From assembly GCF_000368625.1 (NCBI RefSeq), contig NZ_KB849576.1, forward strand, positions 700,229 to 764,228: a DNA stretch of 64,000 nucleotides, written 5' to 3'. The notes beneath the pieces are model-generated. The model worked only from the letters and a program-made list of their open reading frames with translations. It was not told where the DNA came from and searched no databases. A program made the position numbers and the translations under genes. Source of the DNA: Acinetobacter schindleri CIP 107287 (GTDB taxonomy: Bacteria > Pseudomonadota > Gammaproteobacteria > Pseudomonadales > Moraxellaceae). This document shows positions 9,234-16,838 of the stretch, in pieces; within the stretch, counting starts at the first letter, position 1, and the number at the start of each line of letters is the position of its first letter.

Positions 9234-9983
9234 GTGGCATTAAAACTGCTTCCACCGAGCATGCTCAGTGCAATAGATTTATTGCCTGATACGAAGACAC
9301 CTGTGACTCTGTTTACGCGTCATTCCTTGCGTGAAGAGGTGGCCGGTCAGGGCCTGGCAGGCTACGACTTGCAATTAACATCACAGGGGCGTGATCTGGC
9401 GCAGGAGTGGGGGGCTTATCTGGTCAATCAAACTGATCGTCATATTCAGCATTGTATTTCTAGCCCTATTCAGCGTTGTGTCGATACTGCCGCCCTTATG
9501 ATTGAGGGTGCAGATGCAACCAATAAGGCATCGCATACCCATAACATTGAAATTATCGAACAAGGTTTACTGGTCGAGCCTGGCAGTTTTGTGCTGGATA
9601 TTCAGAAGGCTGGGCCATATTTCAAGAAACAGGGTGCATTAGGTTTTATTAATAGTTTTGTGAATAACGCCTTGCCGGGCATGAAGCATCCAATTCATGG
9701 TGTGGTCGATGTACTGGAGTTAATCTATAACACGCATCCAAAAACGCCGTATGGACTCAGTCTGGCAGTAAGTCATGACACGATTCTGGCAGCCATGATT
9801 GCAGTCATGTCAGGTCATCAGGAGGTTAGCCGGGAAGACTGGCCAAAAATGATGGAAGGTTTGTTTGTCTGGTTTGAAGGCGATGTGTTTGAGGAGTCTA
9901 AACTGAAATGGATCTGGCGCGGTAAGGTGTATGAACTGGATATTTCCCAGTTTCAGAATGCGGAATTACACACCAGGAAATAA
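9234..9983 (+). CDS. Histidine phosphatase superfamily protein
   Basis: A 249-residue member of the branch that contains acid phosphatases and phosphoglycerate-mutase-like enzymes. The catalytic RH motif is at residues 29-30 (TLFTRHSLREE), a second-site Arg is in SSPIQRCVDTA, and the second catalytic His is in AVSHDTILAAM. No signal peptide or membrane segment is seen, so it is likely cytoplasmic. The start is a GTG; no ATG gives a full domain with a good ribosome site, and an ATG ten codons in is the alternative. Substrate unknown. It is followed by a terminator and so is a single-gene unit. Confidence 0.82.
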   Translation: MALKLLPPSMLSAIDLLPDTKTPVTLFTRHSLREEVAGQGLAGYDLQLTSQGRDLAQEWGAYLVNQTDRHIQHCISSPIQRCVDTAALMIEGADATNKASHTHNIEIIEQGLLVEPGSFVLDIQKAGPYFKKQGALGFINSFVNNALPGMKHPIHGVVDVLELIYNTHPKTPYGLSLAVSHDTILAAMIAVMSGHQEVSREDWPKMMEGLFVWFEGDVFEESKLKWIWRGKVYELDISQFQNAELHTRK

Positions 9984-9986
9984 CTT

Positions 9987-10016
9987 AAAAGCTCAATCAT
10001 GAGGGGTGAGCTTTTT
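9987..10016 (+). terminator. Terminator after the histidine phosphatase gene
   Basis: AAAAGCTCA pairs with TGAGCTTTT around ATCATGAGGGG, followed by T residues. Confidence 0.85.
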
Positions 10017-10102
10017 ACATTTGTCTTATGAAAGTGAAATAGAATAATCATCAAAAATCACTATGCTGATATCTAAGCAGATATTCAAGTATAGGAAAAA
10101 CA

Positions 10103-10228
10103 ATGAAAATCATCACAATTTTAAGTTTGGTTATTATGGTGGGTCTAAGCGCCTGTCAGAAACGTGATACGGATTCACCAGAGCAGGACAAGACCACAAC
10201 ACCACATTCTATGGATAAGGATCAATAA
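10103..10228 (+). CDS. Very small lipoprotein (41 residues)
   Basis: An ATG at 10103 preceded by GGAAAAACA opens a 41-residue protein with a short basic start (MK), a hydrophobic stretch (IITILSLVIMVGL) and a lipobox LSAC with Cys at residue 18. The mature part (about 24 residues) is polar: Asp, Glu, Thr, Lys. This fits a secreted lipid-anchored peptide. Function unknown. It stands alone between two terminators, 75 bases after the previous one. The following 215 bases up to the rpsT terminator are AT-rich and show nothing I can call. Confidence 0.7.
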   Translation: MKIITILSLVIMVGLSACQKRDTDSPEQDKTTTPHSMDKDQ

Positions 10229-10442
10229 TTCAAATATTAAACTGGCTGATATTCCCGTTCTTACTTTTATCAATCCTATTTTTGGTACGAAATAGGATTT
10301 CCATAAGTTTTAAAGAATATTTTAAAAATATTGGGAAATAAGGAAGAAGAATTGAGTGGAAATAATCTTGTAAAGTTTATTTATTCAAAAATTGTCTTTT
10401 TATTGAATAGATCATTTTGTTGATTTACTAAATTTTGGGCAC

Positions 10443-10469
10443 AAAAAAAGCCCTAAAAGGGCTTTTTTC
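10443..10469 (-). terminator. Terminator of rpsT
   Basis: AAAAAAAGCCC-TAAAA-GGGCTTTTTT; GC stem with T-run on both strands, serving rpsT on the minus strand. Confidence 0.9.
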
Positions 10470-10477
10470 ATTTGCGA

Positions 10478-10747
10478 TTAGTTAGAAGCTAATGCTTTAA
10501 CTTGCGCGTTCAAACGGCTCTTATGACGAGCTGCTTTGTTTTTATGGATGATACCTTTGTCAGCCATACGGTCGATTACTGGAACAGCTTTTTTGTAAGC
10601 TTCAGTAGCAACAGCATAGTCGCCAGCAGCAATAGCAGCTACTGTACGTTTAAGATAGGTACGAACCATAGAACGCAAGCTTGCGTTGTGTTTGCGTGCT
10701 TTAACGTTTTGACGAGCACGTTTTTTAGCTTGAGCAGAGTTTGCCAC
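10478..10747 (-). CDS. rpsT: Small ribosomal subunit protein S20
   Basis: S20 is a primary 16S rRNA binding protein of the 30S subunit. The 89-residue basic protein begins [22 protein letters not shown] and ends with [22 protein letters not shown], both typical. The start codon is GTG, eight bases after an AAGGAG site. E. coli rpsT uses the weak start UUG and is translationally autoregulated; the GTG here is a similar non-ATG choice, although autoregulation is not proved by the sequence. It has its own promoter and terminator. Confidence 0.97.
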   Translation of the reverse strand: MANSAQAKKRARQNVKARKHNASLRSMVRTYLKRTVAAIAAGDYAVATEAYKKAVPVIDRMADKGIIHKNKAARHKSRLNAQVKALASN

Positions 10748-10843
10748 TCGTGCACTCCTTGAAATAGATTGGTCTGGGCGGGCTGAAACTCAACTGAAAA
10801 CCAACATCAGAAGAACTATCACCAGCCCGTAAACAAGTGCCAT

Positions 10844-10872
10844 ATTTTGAGGAAACTGAGGGCTTAAGTCAA
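10844..10872 (-). promoter_or_regulatory. Predicted rpsT promoter
   Basis: On the minus strand TTGACT (10872-10867) and CAAAAT (10849-10844), spacer 17. This leaves a leader of roughly 90 bases before the GTG. Confidence 0.6.
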
Positions 10873-10961
10873 GTCTTGACATGCTTTGACAACATTTTAG
10901 TTGCAGAAAAATTCTAAAGAAAACGTTAGATTAGTATTCAGGCAGGGAGATCGTACAAAAA

Positions 10962-11627
10962 ATGACTAAAACCATAACATATCCAATCATCATTGGTGCC
11001 ACAGGTCTTGTGGGTAAGAGCTTGGTACAACAGCTGGTTAATGAGCCGAGCTGCAAGCGTATCAGTGTCGTGGTACGCAAGCACCAGCCAGAGTTTGAGC
11101 AATGGCCCAAAGTCAAACAACTGGTCTTTGAGGATTTTCTGATGTTGAATGATCAGGATGTCAGCGGACATACCCATGCTTTCAGCTGTCTAGGTACAAC
11201 TTTAAAGCAGGCAGGTTCCAAAGATGCTTTTTATAATGTGGACTATACCATCAATGCCCATTTTGCTGAGCTGGTTCAACAGACGGATGCGCATTATCTG
11301 CTGATTAGTGCCATGGGGGCGAATGCTGAATCCTGGTTTTTCTATAATCGGGTCAAAGGCGAGCTGGAAGATTATATCCAGACCTTAACGCTGGAACGAA
11401 TCAGTCTGATCCGGCCATCTTTATTAATGGGTGAACGTGGTCATCAACGTTTACTGGAAGATGCTGCACAGAAACTCTATGGCAAGTTTTCGCATTTGGT
11501 ACCGGATTCTTTTAAATACAAGCCAGTGACAGCCGAGCAGGTAGCTCATACTATGGTATATGCAGCCCTGAATCAGACTGTGAAATTTGAAATTTATGAT
11601 AATTTAGCCATACAAAAAATGAAATGA
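10962..11627 (+). CDS. NAD(P)-binding Rossmann protein (atypical short-chain/epimerase-like)
   Basis: A 221-residue protein related to the HTATIP2/YbjT-like NAD(P)H-binding family. The N-terminal nucleotide loop [16 protein letters not shown] matches the GxxGxxG pattern of extended-type reductases; [15 protein letters not shown] and [23 protein letters not shown] carry the Ser...Tyr-x-x-x-Lys arrangement (YNRVK), and [10 protein letters not shown] is family-typical. No membrane segment is seen. The substrate cannot be told. Its stop codon sits at the start region of rraA, so the two are likely co-transcribed. Confidence 0.8.
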   Translation: MTKTITYPIIIGATGLVGKSLVQQLVNEPSCKRISVVVRKHQPEFEQWPKVKQLVFEDFLMLNDQDVSGHTHAFSCLGTTLKQAGSKDAFYNVDYTINAHFAELVQQTDAHYLLISAMGANAESWFFYNRVKGELEDYIQTLTLERISLIRPSLLMGERGHQRLLEDAAQKLYGKFSHLVPDSFKYKPVTAEQVAHTMVYAALNQTVKFEIYDNLAIQKMK

Positions 11628-11638
11628 GGGTAAAAATC

Positions 11639-12148
11639 GTGTCCAGCGTACCATTTGTAACTTGTGACCTGCTTGATGATAATCCAGATAAAGACCTGCA
11701 AGTCGTAACACCATGCTTGGATGGCAAGTTTTTTAAAAGCTATGGTGCACGTAAAAGCTTTGGTGGCCAGATTGTCACAGTAAAGTGCTTTGAAGATAAT
11801 TCTCGTGTCAAAGAATTACTGGCAACTGATGGTGCAGGCAAAGTCCTGGTGGTGGATGGTGGTGCTTCGATGCGCTGTGCACTGATGGGTGACCTGATTG
11901 CTGAATCAGCAGTAAAGAATCACTGGAATGGTGTAATTATTTACGGTTGTGTACGTGATGTGGATGCGATTGCCGAACTGGATCTTGGTGTGCATGCCTT
12001 AGCTTCGATTCCTCAAAAGAGCAACCGCAAAGGTATTGGGGAAGTCGATGTTCCACTGTACTTTGGCGGCGTGACTTTTCAATCAGGTGAATACGTTTAT
12101 GCGGACAATAACGGGATCGTGCTGTCTAAAGATAAACTGGTGGACTAA
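11639..12148 (+). CDS. rraA: Ribonuclease E activity regulator RraA
   Basis: RraA binds RNase E and inhibits RNA decay. Diagnostic blocks are [62 protein letters not shown] and [20 protein letters not shown], in the family order. I prefer the GTG at 11639, which follows a GAGGG ribosome site by 8 bases and gives 169 residues; an ATG at 11624 overlapping the previous stop (ATGA) would add five residues. Original RraA members were misnamed as a menaquinone methyltransferase and some related proteins are aldolases, so regulator function is family-based. Confidence 0.9.
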   Translation: MSSVPFVTCDLLDDNPDKDLQVVTPCLDGKFFKSYGARKSFGGQIVTVKCFEDNSRVKELLATDGAGKVLVVDGGASMRCALMGDLIAESAVKNHWNGVIIYGCVRDVDAIAELDLGVHALASIPQKSNRKGIGEVDVPLYFGGVTFQSGEYVYADNNGIVLSKDKLVD

Positions 12149-12183
12149 TCCTGTTTATTGAAAACATACAAAAATCAGCTATA

Positions 12184-12221
12184 CCGTGAAAGTCAGGCAG
12201 TTTAGATTGCTGTTTTCACGG
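12184..12221 (+). terminator. Hairpin after rraA, possible weak terminator
   Basis: CCGTGAAA (12184-12191) pairs with TTTCACGG (12214-12221) around a 22-base inner region. The tail CTTTAAAAC is not a good T-run, so it may be a transcript-stabilising hairpin instead. Confidence 0.45.
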
Positions 12222-12249
12222 CTTTAAAACAATAAAGAGGACAGACGAT

Positions 12250-13029
12250 ATGTTAGGCCATCAGATTAAAGTAGCACAGGCATTGGCATCCGCATTTCTG
12301 GAAGGTGGACGAGGAGTTTCCGGAACGCCATTTCCAAACCAGCCTGAAAAACCCTTAAAGCTTTATGAGTACGAAGGCTCGCCATTCTGTCGCCGTGTCC
12401 GTGAAGTGATGACTTTACTCAACCTTGATTATGAAGTGTATCCATGCCCACGAGGCGGTAAACGCTTCCGTCCTGAAGTAAAACAGCAGGGAGGCAAACT
12501 CCAGTTCCCATTTTTAGTAGATGAAAATACGGGAGATAAGCTTTACGAATCTCAGGATATCATTCACCACCTGTTTAAGCATTATGGCAAAACTGGTAAG
12601 ACTCCGGCGAAATATTCAAATTATCCAAAGGTGCCGGTGGCTGCAATTGCCGGTACGATGGTCAACGGTTTACGCGGTGGTATGGCAAAACCATTAAAGA
12701 AAAATAAACCTGCACCTGAACAGCTTCTGGAGCTGTGGGGGTTTGAAGCCAGCCCGTATACCCGTATAGTCCGTGGTGTATTGTCTGAGCTGGAAATTCC
12801 TTATATCTACCACAATGTGGCGAAAGAACGCTGGCAAGATTATGGCCCAGCCAAGCTACGCCTAAAGCCAGGAAAATATGAGCCCTTGCCAGGCGGTAAA
12901 CGCGAACAGCTGTTCACCATGATGGGGAACAATATCCAGGTGCCTTATCTGGTCGATCCGAATACCAATGTAAAAATGTTCGAATCTAAAGATATTGTGA
13001 AATATCTAAAAGGTCAGTATGGCGCTTAA
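12250..13029 (+). CDS. Protein with two tandem glutathione S-transferase N-terminal (thioredoxin-fold) domains
   Basis: The 259-residue protein holds two copies of the GST N-terminal fold and no C-terminal helical GST domain. Copy one (about residues 35-120) has LKLYEYEGSPFCRRVREVM and later PFLVDENTGDKLYESQDII; copy two (about 160-255) has LELWGFEASPYTRIVRGVL and PYLVDPNTNVKMFESKDIV. Copy one keeps a Cys (SPFCRR) at the redox position, copy two has Thr. The cis-Pro and Glu-Ser-x-Asp-Ile glutathione-binding segments are in both copies. It is probably a glutathione-dependent redox protein; the substrate is unknown. Its natural terminator was split by the downstream insertion sequence. Confidence 0.85.
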   Translation: MLGHQIKVAQALASAFLEGGRGVSGTPFPNQPEKPLKLYEYEGSPFCRRVREVMTLLNLDYEVYPCPRGGKRFRPEVKQQGGKLQFPFLVDENTGDKLYESQDIIHHLFKHYGKTGKTPAKYSNYPKVPVAAIAGTMVNGLRGGMAKPLKKNKPAPEQLLELWGFEASPYTRIVRGVLSELEIPYIYHNVAKERWQDYGPAKLRLKPGKYEPLPGGKREQLFTMMGNNIQVPYLVDPNTNVKMFESKDIVKYLKGQYGA

Positions 13030-13081
13030 TTTTCGTAAATTTTTTAATTAAAGAATTTCCTGGGTCACTAACAAAAAAAGA

Positions 13082-13093
13082 GGATCAAATGCC
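13082..13093. repeat. Target site duplication, left copy
   Basis: GGATCAAATGCC directly flanks the element on the left and is identical to 14362-14373. Twelve bases is within the range reported for IS4-family target duplications. Confidence 0.9.
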
Positions 13094-13112
13094 ATTGCTG
13101 TCCCACAATTTT

Positions 13113-14301
13113 TCACAAGAGGAAGCTCAAATGAGCTTCCTCTTGTTTTATGGGTATTTTATCGGGTGAAAATAAAGCTTTTAAAGTTCTTATTTCAAAC
13201 AAGTTCACTTGAATTATTCTGAGTAAACGTTGAACTGTCCAACCTGTTTTTCCTAAATGTTGAGCGAAACTCACCAATAAATAGGCGATCATCGCAATCC
13301 AGATTTGTGTCTGAATTGCGTTCCTGCTGCGGCCTAGAAACGCTTTTAATTTGAGATTCTGCTTAATCGCCTTAAAGAACAGCTCAACTTTCCAACGATC
13401 TTTATAAATCGCCGCAATGGTGGAGGCGGCTAAATGAAAGTTATTGCTGAGAAAGCTAAAGTGCTTGCCACTTTGCTGATCTCTATATTCAATTCTTCTT
13501 AACACTGGGGCTTTTCTTTTTAGGGCATGTGCGCTATTCAGCTGAATGGTTTCATCTTTTAGAATACCTTTGGATTCAAGCACTGGATGTTGCTGGATCA
13601 CCTGATACACAGATTTAGGCCTAAAACGTGTGACAAATCCAATGTTTTGAGCAGTCAGATTTGCATACCATTGGTAATCGACATAGCCTTTATCAAAAAC
13701 TACAATGCTGCCAGCAGGAAACTGGAATTTGCGGCCTTGTACCATGTCATTTTCTTTGCCATTTTCAACTGCAACAAACTCAGGAATATCATTGCTGTGA
13801 TTCAATCCTATACTGAGTTTCATGCTGGCTTTTGAGTCGTGAACTTTGGCCCATTCACATAAGGAAAGCGACAGGTCAATATGACTGGCATCCAAGGAAT
13901 ACAAGGGATTCTTAAAGCGAAATTTATGAGCTACTTTTGAGTGTTCATAGTATTTAAGCAACTTGTAAAATAGCTGTTGATACAAGGCAGCAGGCTGCTG
14001 CTCATTGATTCGTGCCAGCGTGCTTCGGGGGAATAGACTTTGCTCCGAGATGACTTAGCTTTTCCTGTTGGCACTCCAAATTGGATTGAATATCTCTCAG
14101 ACTTTGCCTACAAGAGAATTGAGACATCAATATGGCAATAAACTGATCCCACCGGGAAGCCGCTCTAAATTTCTGTCCAACATGGTGTACTTTAGCAAGT
14201 TGTTCAAAATCCTGTCGCACAACAGGTTTAATTAGCTCATGAAATACGGTATTCTGATGGGACAAAACCTGAATCCTGGTCGTTAAAGTGTTTGTTTGCA
14301 C
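13113..14301 (-). pseudogene. IS4-family transposase, disrupted by a one-base frameshift
   Basis: The N-terminal frame (14301 to 14002) holds the DUF4372-like region (FRAASRWDQFIAILMSQFSCRQSLRDIQ) and stops after SIPPKHAGTNQ. The C-terminal frame resumes as ARINEQQPAALYQQL and continues to 13113. A run of five C on the coding strand (14031-14027) marks the break; with four C the frames join into about 395 residues, normal for the family. DDE residues are visible: Asp in LDASHIDLS, Asp in VVFDKGYVDY, and Glu in YKDRWKVELFFKAIKQ (the IS4 Y-R-E-K signature). It may be a true mutation, a sequencing error in the homopolymer, or a frameshift site used in expression. Confidence 0.88.
13116..13149 (+). 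terminator. Terminator-like hairpin at the left end of the IS
   Basis: CAAGAGGAAGCTC pairs perfectly with GAGCTTCCTCTTG around AAAT, then TTTT on the plus strand. It overlaps the last transposase codons and would stop plus-strand transcription arriving from the GST-type gene. Confidence 0.75.
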
Positions 14302-14361
14302 TCATATTTTAACTGTTAGGACTCAGGTTTTTTTATTTAAAGCAAACTATGGGACAGCAGT

Positions 14362-14373
14362 GGATCAAATGCC
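14362..14373. repeat. Target site duplication, right copy
   Basis: GGATCAAATGCC, identical to 13082-13093, immediately outside the right inverted repeat. Confidence 0.9.
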
Positions 14374-14389
14374 CCTCTTTTTTTGTTTC

Positions 14390-15559
14390 TTATTCTTCTT
14401 CAGCAGGCGGAACCAGCATCAGGATGGATTCATTGAGCAGATCTGCCAGGTCTTCTAGCATATCTTCATCAGCAAAGTCCAGATTGAGCATCACAGATTC
14501 ACCATTGGCGATCAGCTTGAGTTTTTCTGCAAAAGCTTCCGAGATACATAAACCTTCACCATTGCCCCAGAATAGTATTTCATCATCTTCTTCAGTATAA
14601 AGCAGGCGTGATGCTGGCTCGAGCATAATGCTATAGCCTTGGTCTAATGCTTCTTCCAGGTCGCCAGTACCAATTTCTTCTGCTTCTGGAATATTTTCTG
14701 GGTATTTAGATTCAGACATCAGGCTCATGATGGCATCTTCAAGTACATTGGAGTTATGTAACTGCTCCATGATTTTACTTTTCAGATATTCAAGCTCATT
14801 AGCTGTGACTTCACCGGCAGCACTGATTTGATCACGAATGATATCAGTCAGGGGATTACGTAAAACTTCATTTTCAGCAAACTTGTCTCCAACACGGTCC
14901 ATCATGTCACTGACATTTGGCATACGGAAACCAAAAGAAAAAGTTAAACAGTCATCTTCAGCTAAGCCGTAGTGTGAAAGCCCAGGTGGCACATATAGTA
15001 AGTCACCTGGAGCAAGAACTTCATCAAAGTTTACATCCATTTCTGGAAGTAATTTTAATGGCTGACCCGGAACAAACTCAGTTTCTGCATTACACATCTG
15101 ACCTAATTGCCAGCGACGCTGACCATAACCTTGTACAAGGAAAACATCATAGAAGTCGAAATGCTTACCTACAGAACCACCCTGAGGCGCATACGACACC
15201 ATGATGTCATCACGGCGCCATTGTGGAATGAATGGAAATTTTTTCCAGAGTTCTGATAGATCAAAGGAATAGTGATCTACTGCCTGAACAAGGAGTGTCC
15301 ATAATTTAGGCATCTTCTGGAAATCAGCTTTTAGTAAAGGTGAAGATTTCACTGACCATTGGTTCGGGTCGCGGTCTTTTTGCTTGATCAGGCGTGCAGT
15401 GACATTTTCATCCAGAGCCAGCTCCATGACATCGTCAGGTTCAAGCAGGCCAGCAATTTCAGGCATGGCATTACGTACTAGGAGAGGTTTTTTCTGCCAG
15501 TATTCAGCAAGGAATTGTTCAGCGGTAATTCCGCCTAATACATCTAAAGATTGGGACAT
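14390..15559 (-). CDS. roxA: Ribosomal protein arginine hydroxylase, RoxA/YcfD type (JmjC cupin)
   Basis: YcfD/RoxA is an Fe(II)- and 2-oxoglutarate-dependent oxygenase that hydroxylates an Arg of ribosomal protein L16. From the ATG at 15559 the protein is 389 residues (MSQSLDVLGGITAEQFLAEY), close to the E. coli 373. The iron triad is visible: H-x-D in VGKHFDFYDVF and the distal His in PPGLSHYG. Other matches are FLAEYWQKKPLLVR, WTLLVQAVDHY, WRRDDIMVSYAPQGGSVG and LAPGDLLYVPPG. The C-terminal winged-helix-like dimer region follows. An upstream ATG in frame (15616) lacks family similarity. Its downstream terminator was split by the IS, so transcription may now continue into the transposase gene, which is on the same strand. 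Confidence 0.9.
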   Translation of the reverse strand: MSQSLDVLGGITAEQFLAEYWQKKPLLVRNAMPEIAGLLEPDDVMELALDENVTARLIKQKDRDPNQWSVKSSPLLKADFQKMPKLWTLLVQAVDHYSFDLSELWKKFPFIPQWRRDDIMVSYAPQGGSVGKHFDFYDVFLVQGYGQRRWQLGQMCNAETEFVPGQPLKLLPEMDVNFDEVLAPGDLLYVPPGLSHYGLAEDDCLTFSFGFRMPNVSDMMDRVGDKFAENEVLRNPLTDIIRDQISAAGEVTANELEYLKSKIMEQLHNSNVLEDAIMSLMSESKYPENIPEAEEIGTGDLEEALDQGYSIMLEPASRLLYTEEDDEILFWGNGEGLCISEAFAEKLKLIANGESVMLNLDFADEDMLEDLADLLNESILMLVPPAEEE

Positions 15560-15837
15560 GGGATTAATTACAAGATAAATTTTGCTTATTGTCCCTTGAG
15601 TTATTGAATGGTGCAAGCGAGATGGTGAGAAATAGAGCTTTTATAAATACCAGGAGAGCAAACTAAGTAATATTTATTTTCATAAAATAAATGATGAGAA
15701 TTTTATTTAAAAATTAATTTATTAAAAAATTTTAGAGCTCTTAAAAATTGAATAAGAAGAATAGCATTTTGAATGAAGGATAAGAATTACAAAGATATGA
15801 ACCAAATTAGAGTAGCTCAATTAAAAGTGATAATTAT

Positions 15838-16753
15838 AGATCTCTTTCATAAATCAAAAAACGATCTTCTTTTTGGTTAATATTTGCACTTCGGATTTCT
15901 TGGCATTCGTGCATAATCTGCGGATGAAATACATCGATTCAAACAAGCTTTCTGATCCTCAGTTCAAGCGATACACAGGCATCTCATGGTCAACTTTCTA
16001 TTTGATGGTTGAGCAATTGCAGAAGCATGTCTCTGCCAAAGGCAGACCGCCCAAGTTAAGCCTGGAGGATCAGGTTCTGCTCTGTCTGAGCTATTGGCGG
16101 GAATACCGAACCTTATTTCACGTTGCGACGAGTTACGGGGTTTCAGAGCCCACAGCCTCAAGAATTGTCCGTCATGTTGAAGACTGCCTGATTCGGTCCA
16201 ATCTGTTTAATTTACCCAAAGATTTACCCGAGGGCGAAGGCATCGACTGGAATGTTGTGATCGTGGATGCCACGGAAATTCCAATCCAAAGGCCTAAAAA
16301 AACAGAAGAAAAGCTATAGCGGCAAGAAAAAGACCCATACCTTTAAAGTACAGGCCATGATTCACTACAAAACTCAGCAAATTCTGAGTTTATGTACCAG
16401 TCGCGGTGCAGTGCATGATTTCGAGTTGTTCAAACGTAATTTAAACCAGATTCCTTTTGGGGCTTTTATCCTTGCAGATAAAGGCTATCAGGGGATTTAT
16501 GTGTTGTATCCGAATAGCCTGTTGCCATTAAAAGCCAAAAGACACTGTAAATTGGATCCTGAATTGAAAATCTATAATCAAGAAATCAATAAAAGAAGAA
16601 TCGGAATTGAGCATGTATTTGGCAGCCTGAAAACCTTCAAAATCCTTGCTGAACGTTATCGAAATAGAGGTAAAAGGCTTGGTTTGAGATTCAATTTAAT
16701 CGCTGGAATCTACAACTTGGAACTGAGCAAAAAATGATTTATGAAAGAGGTCT
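15838..16753 (+). mobile_element. IS5-family insertion sequence, about 916 bp
   Basis: The ends are inverted repeats of 19 bases with one mismatch: left AGATCTCTTTCATAAATCA and right (inward) AGACCTCTTTCATAAATCA. A TAT triplet flanks both sides (15835-15837, 16754-16756), consistent with the short duplications of this family; the exact boundary could be shifted by a base or two. It carries one transposase gene in two frames on the plus strand and ends 85 bases before the Bap-like gene. The 220 bases to its left are AT-rich and hold only the likely roxA promoter region. Confidence 0.85.
15924..16737 (+). CDS. IS5-family transposase split over two frames
   Basis: The first frame from ATG 15924 (MKYIDSNKLSDPQFKRYTGI) contains the helix-turn-helix part and the first catalytic Asp (VVIVDATEIPIQRP) and ends at 16319. 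The second frame, shifted by one base, begins around KKQKKSYSGKKKTHTFK and holds the second Asp (FILADKGYQG) and the Glu (RIGIEHVFGSLK), ending at 16737. The switch is at a run of seven A (16296-16302); six A would give one continuous protein of about 270 residues, the usual length. Frameshifting on A-runs is known in several IS families, so the gene may still be active; it could also be a simple mutation. Confidence 0.85.
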
Positions 16754-16786
16754 TATGTAAATAAAATAGTGAAAAACATACTTTGA

Positions 16787-16792
16787 TTGACA
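16787..16792 (+). promoter_or_regulatory. Consensus -35 box upstream of the Bap-like gene
   Basis: TTGACA at 16787-16792. A 17-base spacer leads to CAATTT, a poor -10, so the promoter is uncertain. It lies in host DNA 33 bases beyond the IS5-family element. Confidence 0.3.
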
Positions 16793-16838
16793 TAAGTGAC
16801 GAAATGACACAATTTTTTGTAAGGAGAATAAAAATAAT

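Larger units (their letters stand above)
13094..14361 (-). mobile_element. IS4-family insertion sequence, 1268 bp
   Basis: The element is bounded by a perfect 12-base target duplication. Its ends are inverted repeats: left ATTGCTGTCCCACAATTT and right (read inward) ACTGCTGTCCCATAGTTT, 15 of 18 matching. Inside is one transposase gene on the minus strand, interrupted by a one-base frameshift. A 13-bp hairpin (13116-13145) near the left end could block transcription entering from that side. The perfect duplication suggests a recent insertion. I cannot name the exact IS. Confidence 0.92.
13070..14387. other. Bidirectional terminator split by the IS4-family insertion
   Basis: The arms AACAAAAAAAGAGG (13070-13083) and CCTCTTTTTTTGTT (14374-14387) are exact reverse complements. 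Without the element and one copy of the 12-base duplication they would form a 14-bp stem with a 10-base loop, closing the GST-type gene (plus) and the ribosomal oxygenase gene (minus). The two arms are now about 1.29 kb apart. Confidence 0.85.

Noticed and set aside
15617-15837. Possible small gene between roxA and the IS5-family element
   Set aside because: Very AT-rich, without a ribosome site followed by a frame longer than about 30 codons.
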